From: Rhizomys pruinosus
Lineage: Eukaryota > Chordata > Mammalia > Rodentia > Spalacidae
DNA length: 64,000 nucleotides
Reading direction: 5' to 3'
Assembly (NCBI GenBank): GCA_009823505.1
Contig: VZQC01007982.1
Span: 4,907,673-4,971,672 of the forward strand
Below the pieces are notes generated by a model. It worked only from the letters and a program-made list of their open reading frames with translations. It was not told the DNA's origin and did not search any database. Positions within the stretch are counted from its first letter, which is position 1. Every line of letters starts with the position of its first letter. A program made the translations under genes and the position numbers. Below are positions 52,076-62,013 of this stretch, piece after piece.

Positions 52076-52560
52076 TATGAATGTACTGTCTGCATGTAGG
52101 TTTGTGCACCCGTGTCGTGCAATGCCTTGGAGGTCAGAAGAGGGTGTCGGATTCCCCTGGAACTGGAGTTCTCCTGGAATTGGAGCTACAGATGGTTCTC
52201 AGCCGCCATGTGGGTGCTGGAGATCAAACCTGAGTCCTCTGCAAGAGCAGTCAGCACCCTTAACCGCTAGGCCATCTCTCCAGCCCCAGAGTGCCTTCTT
52301 TAATGTGGGGCTTGTTCAACCAATTGAAGACCTGAATGGGCCAAACAGCTTGAGTAAGATGGAACTTTTCCCAAGGCTAGTTGAACTGGGACTTTGATAC
52401 CCCTCCCCACCATCCTTGAACTAGAATTTGGACCATCAGCCCTCCTGGTGCTCAGACCTTGGAATACTACAAGTGTATCCTTCCCTGCATCTCCAGCTGG
52501 TTAGCAGCAAGTTATAGGCTTTTCAACCTTCATAATTGTATAAGCTAATTTATTTTACCT
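51890..52560 (+). mobile_element. Old ERVL-class LTR split by a B2
   Basis: 'ttgattgggccacagggcac', 'ccagatatttggtcaaatat', later 'ccaattgaagacctgaatgg' and 'cttcataattgtataagc' match an old LTR shared by placental mammals. Confidence 0.68.
52018..52287 (-). mobile_element. Young B2 SINE
   Basis: Reverse copy with the 17-bp duplication and a (TTTA)n tail of about 45 bp. Target duplication 'agagtgccttcttt' on both sides. Confidence 0.94.
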
Positions 52561-52612
52561 ATTTATATTTCTATAGATTGTGTATGTGTGTGTGTGTGTG
52601 TGTGCGTGTGTG

Positions 52613-53069
52613 ACATACATCTTACTGGTTCTAACTTTCTGAAGAACCTTGTCTACCACTACACTCACACAGTTGGAAAGATCTAAAGCTACCTTCTTGG
52701 ACTTAATATGGGCAAGGCTTTATTTATTAAGAAAGAATCTAGAGTATCAAGGGCTAATGTGAAATTCATCACTCCAGTGAGATTCAGTGAATAAATATTT
52801 TAACTTTAATATGTTGGGTAGGATAATAGGGAATCCAGTTGCTGTTCATTCATGTAAGTTAACTTCTGCAGCCACTCGGCCTCTCAGAGCTTGGCAGCTT
52901 CAAACAGCCATGATTCTTGGAATTGTCTGGAGAGTTCTGGGTCATCTTGACTGATAAATCTTGGATCAGATCTGGCAGTGGATGATTTCGACCGCCTTCC
53001 TTCACACCTATGGCAATGGGAGGCCCTTGACTGATACCACAGGGGATTCTATCGAGTAGGCTATTGTCC
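52613..53069. other. No gene recognised
   Basis: Preceded by a (GT)n run at 52580-52612. Low-copy DNA with no supported exon. Confidence 0.35.
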
Positions 53070-53410
53070 TACTTACCTTTCTGTTGCTGTGATAAAACAC
53101 TATGACCAAAGCAATTTACAGAAGGATGAGTTTATTTGGCTCACAATTCTAGAGGGATTATCACAATAGGGAGGCATGATGGCAGAGATGGCTGGAGCAA
53201 AAAGCCGAGCGAGCGAGCGAGCAAGAGATCACATCTCCAAGCAGGCTCAGGAAAAAACAGAGAACAACTGGAATTCCAAAAGCCCACCCCTAGTGACGGG
53301 CTCCCTTCTGCAAGGCTGCCCTTCCTAAACCTCTCAAAACAGTGCCACTAACTGAGAACAAAATGTCCAAACACTTGGAGCCCATGAATGACATTCTTGC
53401 CAAACCACCA
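53070..53410 (-). mobile_element. ORR1-like MaLR LTR
   Basis: 'ctgttgctgtgataaaacac' to 'gacattcttgccaaaccacc' is a whole reversed LTR. A GCGA tandem (53206-53222) lies inside. Confidence 0.82.
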
Positions 53411-53985
53411 TCGCCACCTTACACTTCTTTACAGGGTAGTTACAGCATCCCCACTAGCAACAGGAAAGAGCAACCCAGTGGCATAAACACGTCCAGGTCT
53501 CCGCTGGTGCCATGTTTGCTGTGGTTCTATTGGCTGGTGTAGATTACATGCCCAAGCCCAGAGGCAAGGAGATAGATTCTACCTCTAGATGAGAGGAGCT
53601 ACAGAGTCCCCTTGTAAGGACTCTGCTGGTGAACGACCACACTACATCTGTCAGTTCATGGTCATTCCCCTCAACTCTCCCCAGACCTTGTGAAGTGGGC
53701 CTTAGGACTGGATTGGATTAGCTCCCAGCTTCGACTCTGGAGAAGTTGCTTCCACCTTTGCAAGTTGTGGAGGCTTAAGAGACTAGGGAGTATTTTCTAA
53801 AAAAGTTATTCTGTAACTCATTTCCATTTATCTGCATGGATGTCATTCTGCTCACGGAGACCAAAGTGGCGGGTGTTCACAGTATCATAAAGCCAAATTC
53901 TTGAGCAGTCATTTACGTTGATAAAATACCCGTATCGTTGGTGTGTGCAGGGTGCCCTCAACAGGAAAGGAAAGGCACTTAATTG
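53411..53985. other. No gene recognised
   Basis: Low-copy sequence with no supported repeat or exon. Confidence 0.35.
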
Positions 53986-54165
53986 AAAAGCTGGGCGTGG
54001 TGGTGCATGCCTTTGATCCTAGCACTCGGGAGGCAGAGGCAGGCGGATCTTTGTGAGTTCAAGGCCAGCCTGGTCTATAGAGCGAATTCCAGGACAGCTG
54101 GGGCTACAGGTTGACCCTGTCTCAAAGAAAAGACCAAAAAAGAAAAAAAGAAAAAAAAGAAGAAA
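53986..54165 (+). mobile_element. B1 SINE
   Basis: 'gctgggcgtggtggtgcatg' to 'accctgtctcaaagaaaaga' and a long A-rich tail. Confidence 0.93.
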
Positions 54166-54504
54166 AGAAAAGGTGACTGAGGAAAATTTGGCTATCAGGT
54201 AGAAATGGAAGCTGTGTAAGTGCCTAACGTTTATTGAATGAGGAACAATGCAGTCTCCTGACATCTCAAAGGAAATGGGTATCCATGTGTAACAGCACTG
54301 TGAGTTCCCTGTCTCCTCGTAGCTGTCCTGACCTCACACTATGCCCATCTTTTCTTCCTTCCTTTAAAATCTCCTCCCCTGGATTCTGCTCTTTTTCCCA
54401 GATAGGTCTTTTCACACTCTTCCTCTCTCACATCGTACCCTTTCTCTAGGAAGGCAGTACCCTCCTTCTCCTTCCCAGCGTCTTCTAAGCAATTCTGATT
54501 TTCT

Positions 54505-54677
54505 TTTTTATTTATTTATTTGTTTTTTTTTTTTTTTCTTCGAGACAGGGTCTCCCTGTAGTCCCAGCTGTCCTGGAACTCACTCTGTAGACCAGGCTGG
54601 CCTTGAAGTCACAAAGATCCGCCTGCCTCTGCCTCCCCGAGTGTTAGGATTAAAGGCGTGCACCACCACGCCTGGCG
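54505..54677 (-). mobile_element. B1 SINE
   Basis: Complete reverse copy. Target duplication 'gcaattctgattttc' on both sides. Confidence 0.94.
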
Positions 54678-55840
54678 CAATTCTGATTTTCATACTAGTT
54701 TCTTCTCAGAGATTTCCCGAAGCACATTCCAGCCAGCCTCCTGGCCTCTATATCCTCTTCAGAATCACACTCGACTATGGAGGTTCTGAGCAGCTGTATC
54801 TTGGGACAGAAGTTCTCTTGCCTGAGGAATTGGGCTAGCCTGGGGCATTGCTTTACCTAAGTCCAACAGAGATCCCTGTGTGTGAGAGTGCTAAGTGGGA
54901 AAGGGTGTCCTGCATCTTGCATGCTCCTCCTCCTCCTCCTCCTTAGCCTCTCCCCGACCAGCCTGCCACACATCTCTAGACCAGACAGGAGACTTACTTC
55001 CTTTTATCAGAGCAGACACCATTGTTGCCTCAAAAGGAGTAAGAGATAGTTTATTTGGAGCCAAACATGAGTGCCCATGGCCTGGGAATATGATTTGGGT
55101 TACCTCAAATACCATATTCCAACCTAGTAATAGTTTCATGAAGTTCATTTAGTTACAAAACAAAAGAAAGTAAAAGTTTGAGGCACTTTTTCAATACACT
55201 GATGGCAGGTTATAGAACAGTGGGGAAGATCTGTTAAAGGTCTCTGATGCTGTTAGGCTGGTAGAAGCTAGTGATCTGTTAATACATCCCCAAAATTTCA
55301 TGTGAGAGTCACAGGATGCACAGAGGTAGGCAACGAATGGCTCGTAAGGGGGCTAAAGAGAGGCTGAGATAATTTGGCTTCTGACCTGCAACATTCCCAC
55401 ATTCCGCAGTCACAGGTGTCCTAATCAGTGCATTGTTCTGGTAGAATCTTCAACACCTGAGACTTTCTTCTAAAACTCCAGTTCAGGCTTGTGAGTACTT
55501 GTGAATATTCTGCTGGCCAACCATAACGAAACATCTAGAATAAGGAGACTGATCCACAGTGCCCGGAGAAGAGACCGAGCTGTAGAAGGGCCTTCCGGGT
55601 TGTAACCAGCTTGTAGTAATGATAACTTGGGTGCCCTGGGGCTTAGAGCCCAGCCTGTGGGATTTGCTCTTTCACAAGCACATTTGCTGTCAACTAGATA
55701 GAGTGTGTGATGGCTTTCATGGCAGACGGGCTACAACAGGATTTCCTGTCCACTGCAGCCCAGCTTCTTTGTTGATCTTCCCTTGGCTAATTTTTGTACC
55801 TTTTCCCATGTGCATGTTTACATGTGTACAGGCACGTGTG
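54678..55840. other. Low-copy DNA with a possible old repeat
   Basis: About 55020-55480 resembles a moderately repeated rodent sequence ('gagatagtttatttggagcc', 'aaacatgagtgcccatggcc') of uncertain class. The rest shows nothing I can name. Confidence 0.35.
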
Positions 55841-56165
55841 TGTGTGTGTTTGTGTGTGTGTGCACATGCACACTCTTGGGCATGTGGAGGCCTGGGTTGA
55901 TGTCAGGAATCATCCTTCATAGCTTTTCCACCTTCTTCATAGAGGCAGGGTTTCTCAGTCAAACCAGAGTTTGCCATACAGAGTATGGCTGTATTCTTAG
56001 CTGTCTTGCTCTGGGGATGCCCAGTCTCTGACTTCCAAAGCTGGACTTATAGGAGGGCCACTGCATCCATCCAGCATATACATAGCTTCTGGGGATCCGA
56101 CCTCTGGTCCTCAAGCTTGCATAGCAAGTACTTCAACCATCGAGCCGTCTCCTCAGCCCTTTCTT
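55840..56165 (-). mobile_element. B4-type composite SINE
   Basis: Reverse order: 'catgtggaggcctgggttga', a diverged B1-like middle, and the end 'gagccgtctcctcagccc'. Confidence 0.68.
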
Positions 56166-56451
56166 CTGTTATTATGCAGTGCCCCAGAGACATTTTGCTT
56201 ATGAAAAATGGCCTCTTGAACTTCTGTTCTTTCCTAACACTTTCTGTGATTACTTTTCCCCTAATTCCTCCAAGTCTTTGATCTTTTGAATATTCAAGCA
56301 TCATATCTTCAAGTTCTCCTTTCTTCATCTAAAATATTTCTTAGAGAAATAAAATATTTCTTATGTTCGCTATTTTAATAATCTGATCTTTAATTTTACC
56401 AAATCAATCAGTAGAAGCACAGTGTTGTTTTCTTTTGTGTTGTTTTGCTTT

Positions 56452-56776
56452 GTTTTTTGGTCTTTTTGAGACAAGGTCTCCCTGTAGCCCCAGCTGCCCT
56501 GGAACTTACTATGTAGACCAGGCCGGCTTTGAAGTCACGGAGATCTACCTGCCTCTGCCTACTGAGTGCTGGGATTAAAAGCATGTGCTGGGCGTGGTGG
56601 CGCACGCCTTTAATCCTAGCACTTGGGAGGCAGAAGCAGGTGGATCTTTGTGAGTTCAAGGCCAGTCTGGTCTACAGAGCAAGTTCCAGGACAGCTGGGG
56701 CTACATGGAGACCCTGTCTCGAAAAGACCAAAAAAAAAAAAAAAAAAAAAAAAAGCGTGTGCCACCACACCCAGCT
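56452..56776 (-). mobile_element. B1 SINE split by an opposite B1
   Basis: The body (56452-56587) and last bases (56756-56776, 'cgtgtgccaccacacccagc') flank a plus-strand B1. Confidence 0.92.
56588..56750 (+). mobile_element. B1 SINE inserted into an opposite B1
   Basis: Complete copy with a 24-A tail. Target duplication 'aaaagc[a/g]tgtg' at 56577-56587 and 56751-56761. With its host it makes a near-perfect inverted repeat of about 130 bp arms. Confidence 0.94.
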
Positions 56777-56859
56777 AGAAGCACAGTGTTTTGATTAAGG
56801 TATGCAGACTAGGGAAAATTTCTTTTTCTCCTGGCTTTCTCCCTGTATGACAAAATTGA

Positions 56860-57011
56860 TTGAGTGGGCTCTTTGATCTTCCCATGCCTTTATTTCCTCA
56901 TCTATATTATAGGAATAACAATGTGAATCTTTACCTTGCAGGGTCCCTGAGTACATTAAATGAGTTCATATATGTAAAGCACCTAGAAAGTTGCCAGACA
57001 TACTGGAATTA
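56860..57011 (+). mobile_element. MIR element interrupted by an LTR
   Basis: 'cctttatttcctcatctata', 'gtacattaaatgagttcata' and 'aagcacctagaaagttgcca' follow MIR. The solo LTR at 57018 entered its 3' end. Confidence 0.75.
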
Positions 57012-57017
57012 TTCATG

Positions 57018-57636
57018 TGTAGGAAGCTTCTCTTTGTATGCCGAGCGGGGACCACGTGGCCCTGCTAAGGGGGATGGGGACACAGCACCTGCCCGCAGTT
57101 GCTGTGGGGAGCTGGCCCCTCAGGTGCAGACCAGCCGGCTACTTCCCGTAGCCCAACCCAAGTGGTAACTCCAACTTAGGCTCTTAACCTGGACCCACGA
57201 GACACGTGTTCCACTCTTGGCCGTGACTTCCCACCTGCCCAGAGCCGGGACAGGAATTTTACTCACACACCATCTACCCAGGTTGGTGGTCCACAAACGG
57301 AACCTTTTTCCAGTCCACTGGTCACCCAAACAAAATTCAGGCCTACCTTAGCCTGTATGCACGCAATAATTAATAAAAAATATCGGCGGAGAACTCCGCA
57401 ATGATGTTAATTGGAATCTGATTTACTGGTTGCCACAGCTTGCTTTTATAAACCAAATGACGTCAGTTCCCAGGACCAATCATAAGCCCCCCAACTCCAC
57501 GCCTCCGCACACCTTGCTCCACCCAGCACTGCGCACCTAGGTCGAGGTGCTTGCTCCTCCCTGGGGTGGAGCCAGACTCTTGGCCATGCGGTGCTAGTTG
57601 GAAATTCAGCCCACAATTCAAGCTGGATTTCCCACA
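57018..57636 (-). mobile_element. Solo ERVK LTR (copy B of the CRE-bearing family)
   Basis: 619 bp with exact 6-bp TTCATG at 57012-57017 and 57637-57642. Minus-strand order: ATTGGTCC (about 57475-57482), TGACGTCA (57458-57465), TTTATAAAAG (57442-57452), then R/U5. Compared with 9304-9970 it lacks a segment near 57247 and has more intact CpGs, so it looks younger. Confidence 0.9.
57458..57465 (-). promoter_or_regulatory. CRE/ATF palindrome in solo LTR B
   Basis: Perfect TGACGTCA six bases from the TATA-like element, conserved with copy A. Confidence 0.72.
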
Positions 57637-57814
57637 TTCATGAATATTCCTGTGTGTTTGCTTTAATAGTTAGGATTATAAGTAATGCCCTCTACTGCCA
57701 ATCATCCTTTTCCATTTCACTGTGTTCTGTAAAAATTAATGTTCCATTAAAGAAACAACAAAAAAATCATAAGCTGAAGATGCTAAAACCTATGATAAAT
57801 GTGGCATGCATATG

Positions 57815-58120
57815 TGCATATTTTGGAGTGATGCATATTGGAAGGAATGACAACGACAACAACAACAACAACAACAACAACAGAAAAGACTGCATCAAAG
57901 AACTGACTGAAATGGTGAACTTCTGCTCGAAACAGTAAACTTCTGCACTGAGAATTTGGAGAGAGACTGAAAAAGATGAAAACATGTTTGGCTGAATGCA
58001 TGCGCTCTGGTAGGGTGGGGGGGCAGGGAGGGGGACACGGGACTAGATTTAATTTGTAATTTTGTATGAAATGCACAAAGCTTCAATAAAACATTGGCTT
58101 TAAAAAAAGAAAAAAGAAAA
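57815..58120 (+). mobile_element. L1 3' UTR fragment
   Basis: 'agtgatgcatattggaagga', (AAC)n at 57849-57883, the G-rich tract near 58012-58035 and a polyadenylation region 'cttcaataaaacattgg'. It shares its layout with the L1 tails at 37448 and 44050. Confidence 0.88.
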
Positions 58121-58363
58121 ATAAACAACAACAACCACGCTCAAAGTGCTCGTCTCAACATACTCAAGAACCACTGTTTTCCCCATACAAAATTGAGGCA
58201 GTATGTGAAGGGAAGGGGAGATAGGTTCTTTGTCTTGCTCAAGGCTCACATTCCTAGGCTGGTTCTCTTTCCAAATTTAGACAGCAGAGGAGCCATCTTG
58301 TTTTCTTTCCGTTTTCAACCAGGTAAGGTCTTATGTCAGGAAAAGACAACAGCTACACTTAGA

Positions 58364-58595
58364 AAAAATGGAGAGATGGTTCAGCAGTTAAGAGCACTGG
58401 TTATCCTTGCAGAGGACTGGGATTTGATTCCCAGCATCCACATGGCAGCTAACAACCATTTGTAACTCCAATTTCAGGGGCTCTGATAACCCCTTCTAAG
58501 ACCTCCACAGGCACTGCAGGACATGGGTGCACCTACATACATGCAGACATAACACTCATACACATAAAATAAAAGTAAATAAAGCTTAAAAAGAA
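58364..58595 (+). mobile_element. B2 SINE
   Basis: 'atggagagatggttcagcag' to 'ataaaagtaaataaagctt', older subfamily. Confidence 0.92.
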
Positions 58596-58659
58596 AAGAA
58601 AGACATGAGGGGAAAGAGGAAAAGCCAGCAAGCAGCCGAAGCCAAGATTTTTTTTTTTT

Positions 58660-58812
58660 CTGTTGGTCTTTTTGAGACAGGATCTCCCTGTAGCTCCGGC
58701 TGTCCTGGAACTCACTATGTAGACAAGACTGGGCTTGAACTCACAGAGATCTGCCTCTGCCTCTGCCCCCCAAGTGCTGGGATTAAAGGCGTGCGCCACC
58801 ACGCCCAGCTGA
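58660..58812 (-). mobile_element. B1 SINE
   Basis: Complete reverse copy. Target duplication 'gaagccaagattt' on both sides. Confidence 0.94.
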
Positions 58813-59045
58813 AGCCAAGATTTAGCACCCATTTCCAATAAGAGCTCCTTTCCCGTGGCTCTTGGCTCAAGGCTCCCTGTCCTTGGTTCCCTCTTGAGAG
58901 AGTCACAATTATCACATGTCAAGCTGCTAGTCCTCTGCTTTGTCATTTCTCCCAATGGGTAAAGATCCAGAGCCATGCAGAAGACCCTGCACTGCTGGGG
59001 ACCATATCTTCCTGCCTTTGGCCACTCTACTTCCCTGGCCTAGCA

Positions 59046-59046
59046 C

Positions 59047-59094
<48 letters not shown>
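59046..59094 (+). repeat. (CA)n microsatellite
   Basis: About 49 bp, uninterrupted. Confidence 0.95.
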
Positions 59095-59095
<1 letters not shown>

Positions 59096-59204
59096 ACCTA
59101 CATGCCATTTTTTGGTCATTATCTGGCTCACCAGAGCCAGCCACTCTGCACCTCCCAATAAATTCCTGAGAAACTAATTTATTTGTGTGGGAAAAGTAGA
59201 GCAT

Positions 59205-59360
59205 TCACATTAAGACCAGGGGCTTTGTGTCAAGGAAGATATGTGTCGAAATGTTGGTTTTGACACATTTTATGAGTGGGCAACTTGCTTAACATCTTTA
59301 GGCTTCATTCTTTTCCTTTGTCCAGTAGAGACATCAGTTTTTATTTCAGAGAACAGTTGG
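59205..59360 (+). mobile_element. MIR element
   Basis: 'gggcaacttgcttaacatct' followed by 'aggcttcattcttttccttt' matches the MIR core, diverged. Confidence 0.65.
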
Positions 59361-59440
59361 AATAAAGCCTGGTCTACAGAGTGAGTTCCAGGCCAGCTGG
59401 GGCTATAGGGAGATCCTGTCTCAAAAAAAAAAAAAAAGAA
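59361..59440 (+). mobile_element. 5'-truncated B1 SINE
   Basis: 'aagcctggtctacagagtga' to an A run; only the 3' half is present. Confidence 0.88.
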
Positions 59441-59784
59441 ATTTCAGTTAAATACTCTCTTCCACCTAATGGGAGGGAACTCCTGTGTGGTACTGTAAAC
59501 ATAGCCAAGTACACATAGCTAGAGAACTCAGAGACCCTAGAGAAGAACCTACTTCTGTCACTTTCCCAGATGAACATAATTTCTTACTGTATTCTAAGTA
59601 TGTGTTCTTATAGTTACAGACAAGTGTACCTCTCACCACTCATCAAAGAAGCTTCTTTTTGCAACAGATGGAGACTATTAGAGTTCCACAACTGGTCAAA
59701 TGCAGAGAATAAGTGACCATGAGTTGCACAGCCCTAAGTGATAGACATAAAATACAACCTCTACACCTCAGGCTCATGGAACAC

Positions 59785-59998
59785 GGGGAAGAGATGGCTC
59801 AGCAGTTAAGAGCAGTGGCTGCTCTTACAGAGAACCCAGCTTCAATGCCCAGCACCCACATGGCAGCTAACAACTGTTGGTAACTCCAGTTCCAGGGGTG
59901 TCTGACCGCCTCTTCTGATCTCCAAAGGCATTGCATGATATGGGTGCACTTATATGCAGGCAATACACTCATAAAGATAAAAAAGAAATTAAAAGTAA
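59785..59998 (+). mobile_element. B2 SINE
   Basis: 'gggaagagatggctcagcag' to 'aaagataaaaaagaaatt', older subfamily. Confidence 0.92.
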
Positions 59999-60498
59999 CA
60001 GAATCTTTCATGTGTATTTCATTCTATGCATTTCATTCTAGTTTTTATATGAGAACCATGTTTTTTGCTTTCTGGGTTTCATTAACCAATCCTAACTCTT
60101 GCATGAAACACATCTCAATAGACTTCGGTCAGCTATGCTTCCTCTACTAGAAATGCTGATTATTGAAAACACACCCAGGGTGTGCATTTTTTCCATCTTT
60201 GCAAGGGGACAGCAAATAGTCCTGTCTTCCTAGTTAGCTGGAGCCAGACCCTAAGGGGATGAGGGTGGGGAGAAAGCCCTTGGAGAATCTCTATCTACTA
60301 GGAAAAGAAATAAAGGAGCAAGACAAACCTAGCAGAAAGAGATACTTTCACTGCGGCCTTTACATTTATGACCAGCAAGATAATGAAGGAAGGTAATTCT
60401 GAAAGCTTTATGTCAGTTTTAATGGTCCCTCAAGCACTGAGAAAGATAATAGTCAATGGTTGGTGTCCATGAGGATTTTTCTCCTTCTCCCCTGACAG
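59999..60498. other. Repeat-free sequence before a candidate exon
   Basis: No repeat signature. It ends in a strong pyrimidine tract and CAG at 60480-60498. Confidence 0.4.
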
Positions 60499-60579
60499 CC
60501 ATTGACAGGATCATTTTGTATTTGCAACTGCCGTCACTGAAGCGTGCAGAAAAGGCCCTGGAAGGCCAGAAGGACGAGA
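60499..60579 (+). CDS. Candidate internal coding exon (81 nt)
   Basis: The acceptor 'tctccttctcccctgacag' ends at 60498 and the donor GA|GTAAGT starts at 60580; both are strong. One frame is open through the exon (two bases, 26 codons, one base) and the other two stop early. The encoded segment contains IDRIILYLQLPS and then a charged helix-like LKRAEKALEGQKDE. ILYLQLPS resembles the LYLQLPSG motif near the N-terminus of RFX5 and RFX7 as I remember them, but the following residues do not match, so I do not name the gene. It pairs in phase with the exon at 61092. Confidence 0.45.
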
Positions 60580-61091
60580 GTAAGTTCCCTGCGAGGATCT
60601 CTATTGTCATCACTATGGCAATAATAGTTACTATAATTTTCATTCTACTTTTCTATGAAGTGTCTACTTGGTGGAGCTTAAGGCTATGGGATTTAGGTTA
60701 CATACAATCACACTAGCATAAAAACCATGCTTTGTAATCTTGCAAGAGTATTTTATAAAACTGTAAAGAGAACCTATGCAACAGGATGAAAATAATTACC
60801 AATGCAGGTCATTTGACTAATACAATTATTTATAGAATGCTAATAGCTTTCCAGAGCTTTCGGACCTATGTGATTTCACTCACCCCCCCACCCCCCACCC
60901 CGGCTAGTTTTTCTCCTCAAGGACAAGGAGATGTATGTGAATTAATTGCAAACGAGCTCTCAGAAGTCCTTTGGTAGTTTCTCTTTTTGATCCAGAATTA
61001 AACTGTAAGGACATAAGTCATGGTTTCTATGTCATTTATTTGCCCTCATCTCATCTCCTCTCACCACGCTCTGCCTGGTGTTAAATTGCAG

Positions 61092-61207
61092 TGTCCAACA
61101 GACAGCATCAGGGACATCAAACTCTTCCAAAGTATGACTCTGTGGATGACGTGAGACAGGACTGCAGCCAAGTGCCAGATGAACAAGTCCTAAAAAAGAT
61201 AGCTGAG
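61092..61207 (+). CDS. Candidate exon, interrupted by a B1 carrying a B2
   Basis: A 'gttaaattgcag' acceptor ends at 61091 after a C/T-rich stretch. Spliced to 60579 the junction codon is ATG and the frame continues SNRQHQGHQTLPKYD to AEP, where a B1 begins at 61208. In the present DNA the frame stops inside the inserted B2 (61271-61273). On the far side of the SINEs the same frame would meet TAA at 61643-61645, and aataaa follows at 61691, so this may once have been the last exon. An alternative donor GAC|GTGAGA at 61151 would avoid the SINEs. No homology recognised. Confidence 0.35.
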
Positions 61208-61605
61208 CCGGCCGTGGCGGTGCACACCTTTTTTTTTTTTTTTTTAATTTTATTTATTTATTTATGTGTATGAAAGTACTGTCTGCATGTAGGTTTGTGC
61301 GCCTGTGTCGTGCAATGCCTCAGAGGTCAGAAGAGGGTGTTGGATTCCCCTGGAACTGGAGTTCTCCTGGAATTGGAGTTACAGACGGTTCTCAGCCGCC
61401 ATGTGGGTGCTGGGGATCGAACCCGGGTCCTCTGCAAGAGCAGTGGGCTCTCTTAACCGCTAGGCTATCTCTCCAGCCCAGTGTACACCTTTAATCCCAG
61501 CACTTGGGAGGGAGAGGCAGGCAGATCTCTATGAGTTCAAGGCCAACCTGGTCTACGGAGTTCCAGGCCAGCTGGGGCTACAGGGAGACCCTGTCTCAAA
61601 AAAAA
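61208..61605 (+). mobile_element. B1 SINE carrying a reverse B2
   Basis: B1 head 61208-61231 and body 61480-61605. Target duplication around 'aaaaaga[t/gac]agctga' (61194-61207 and about 61603-61616). Confidence 0.92.
61232..61479 (-). mobile_element. Young B2 SINE inside the B1
   Basis: Full-length reverse copy with the 17-bp duplication. Target duplication 'gtg[c/t]acaccttt' on both sides. Confidence 0.94.
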
Positions 61606-61724
61606 AGAGACAGCTGAAGTCAAAGAAAAGGGGGAGAAGGGGTAAGCAAAAAGAAACAAAACTAGCAACTGAACTCACTGCAGAGAGCGAAATAAAAGAA
61701 GCAGCATAATAGGTCTTAACCCAA

Positions 61725-61885
61725 ATGACAGAATGTATGATCCCAGTGTGGTGGGGGGCTGTGGGAGGGTGCAATGGAGAAGGGGTTATAAAGGTGATTA
61801 GGACTGATTGAGATGTTATGTATGAAACACACGAAAATTCAATTAAAAATTTATGCAAACAAAAACAAAAACAAAAACAAAAAAG
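61725..61885 (+). mobile_element. L1 3' end fragment
   Basis: 'gacagaatgtatgatcccag', a G-rich tract and the end 'aaaattcaattaaaaattta' followed by (AAAAAC)n. It ends about 40 bp before the CpG-rich promoter. Confidence 0.7.
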
Positions 61886-61931
61886 AAGCAGCAGCAAAGC
61901 AGACTCTTGAAAAAGAGAGAGAAGGCATGAA

Positions 61932-61951
61932 ACTACAGCCCCCAGAGTTCC
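61932..61951 (+). promoter_or_regulatory. ZNF143/SBS-like motif
   Basis: Reads ACTACAGCCCCCAGAG then TTCC, close to the ACTACAATTCCCAGCATGC class bound by ZNF143 (Staf). Confidence 0.55.
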
Positions 61952-61978
61952 GTGCGGGGTCCGCTTCCCGGGATGCCG

Positions 61979-61992
61979 GTCTCCTAGGTAAC
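61979..61992 (+). promoter_or_regulatory. RFX X-box-like motif
   Basis: GTCTCCTAGGTAAC fits GTNRCC-N2-RGYAAC except for one base in the left half. It could suggest a ciliary or centrosomal gene, as inference only. Confidence 0.35.
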
Positions 61993-62002
61993 ACAGCTAA
62001 AC

Positions 62003-62013
62003 AAGATGGCGGC
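62003..62013 (+). promoter_or_regulatory. YY1 site over the start codon
   Basis: AAGATGGCGGC is the canonical YY1 motif; its ATG at 62006 is the predicted start codon. Confidence 0.65.
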
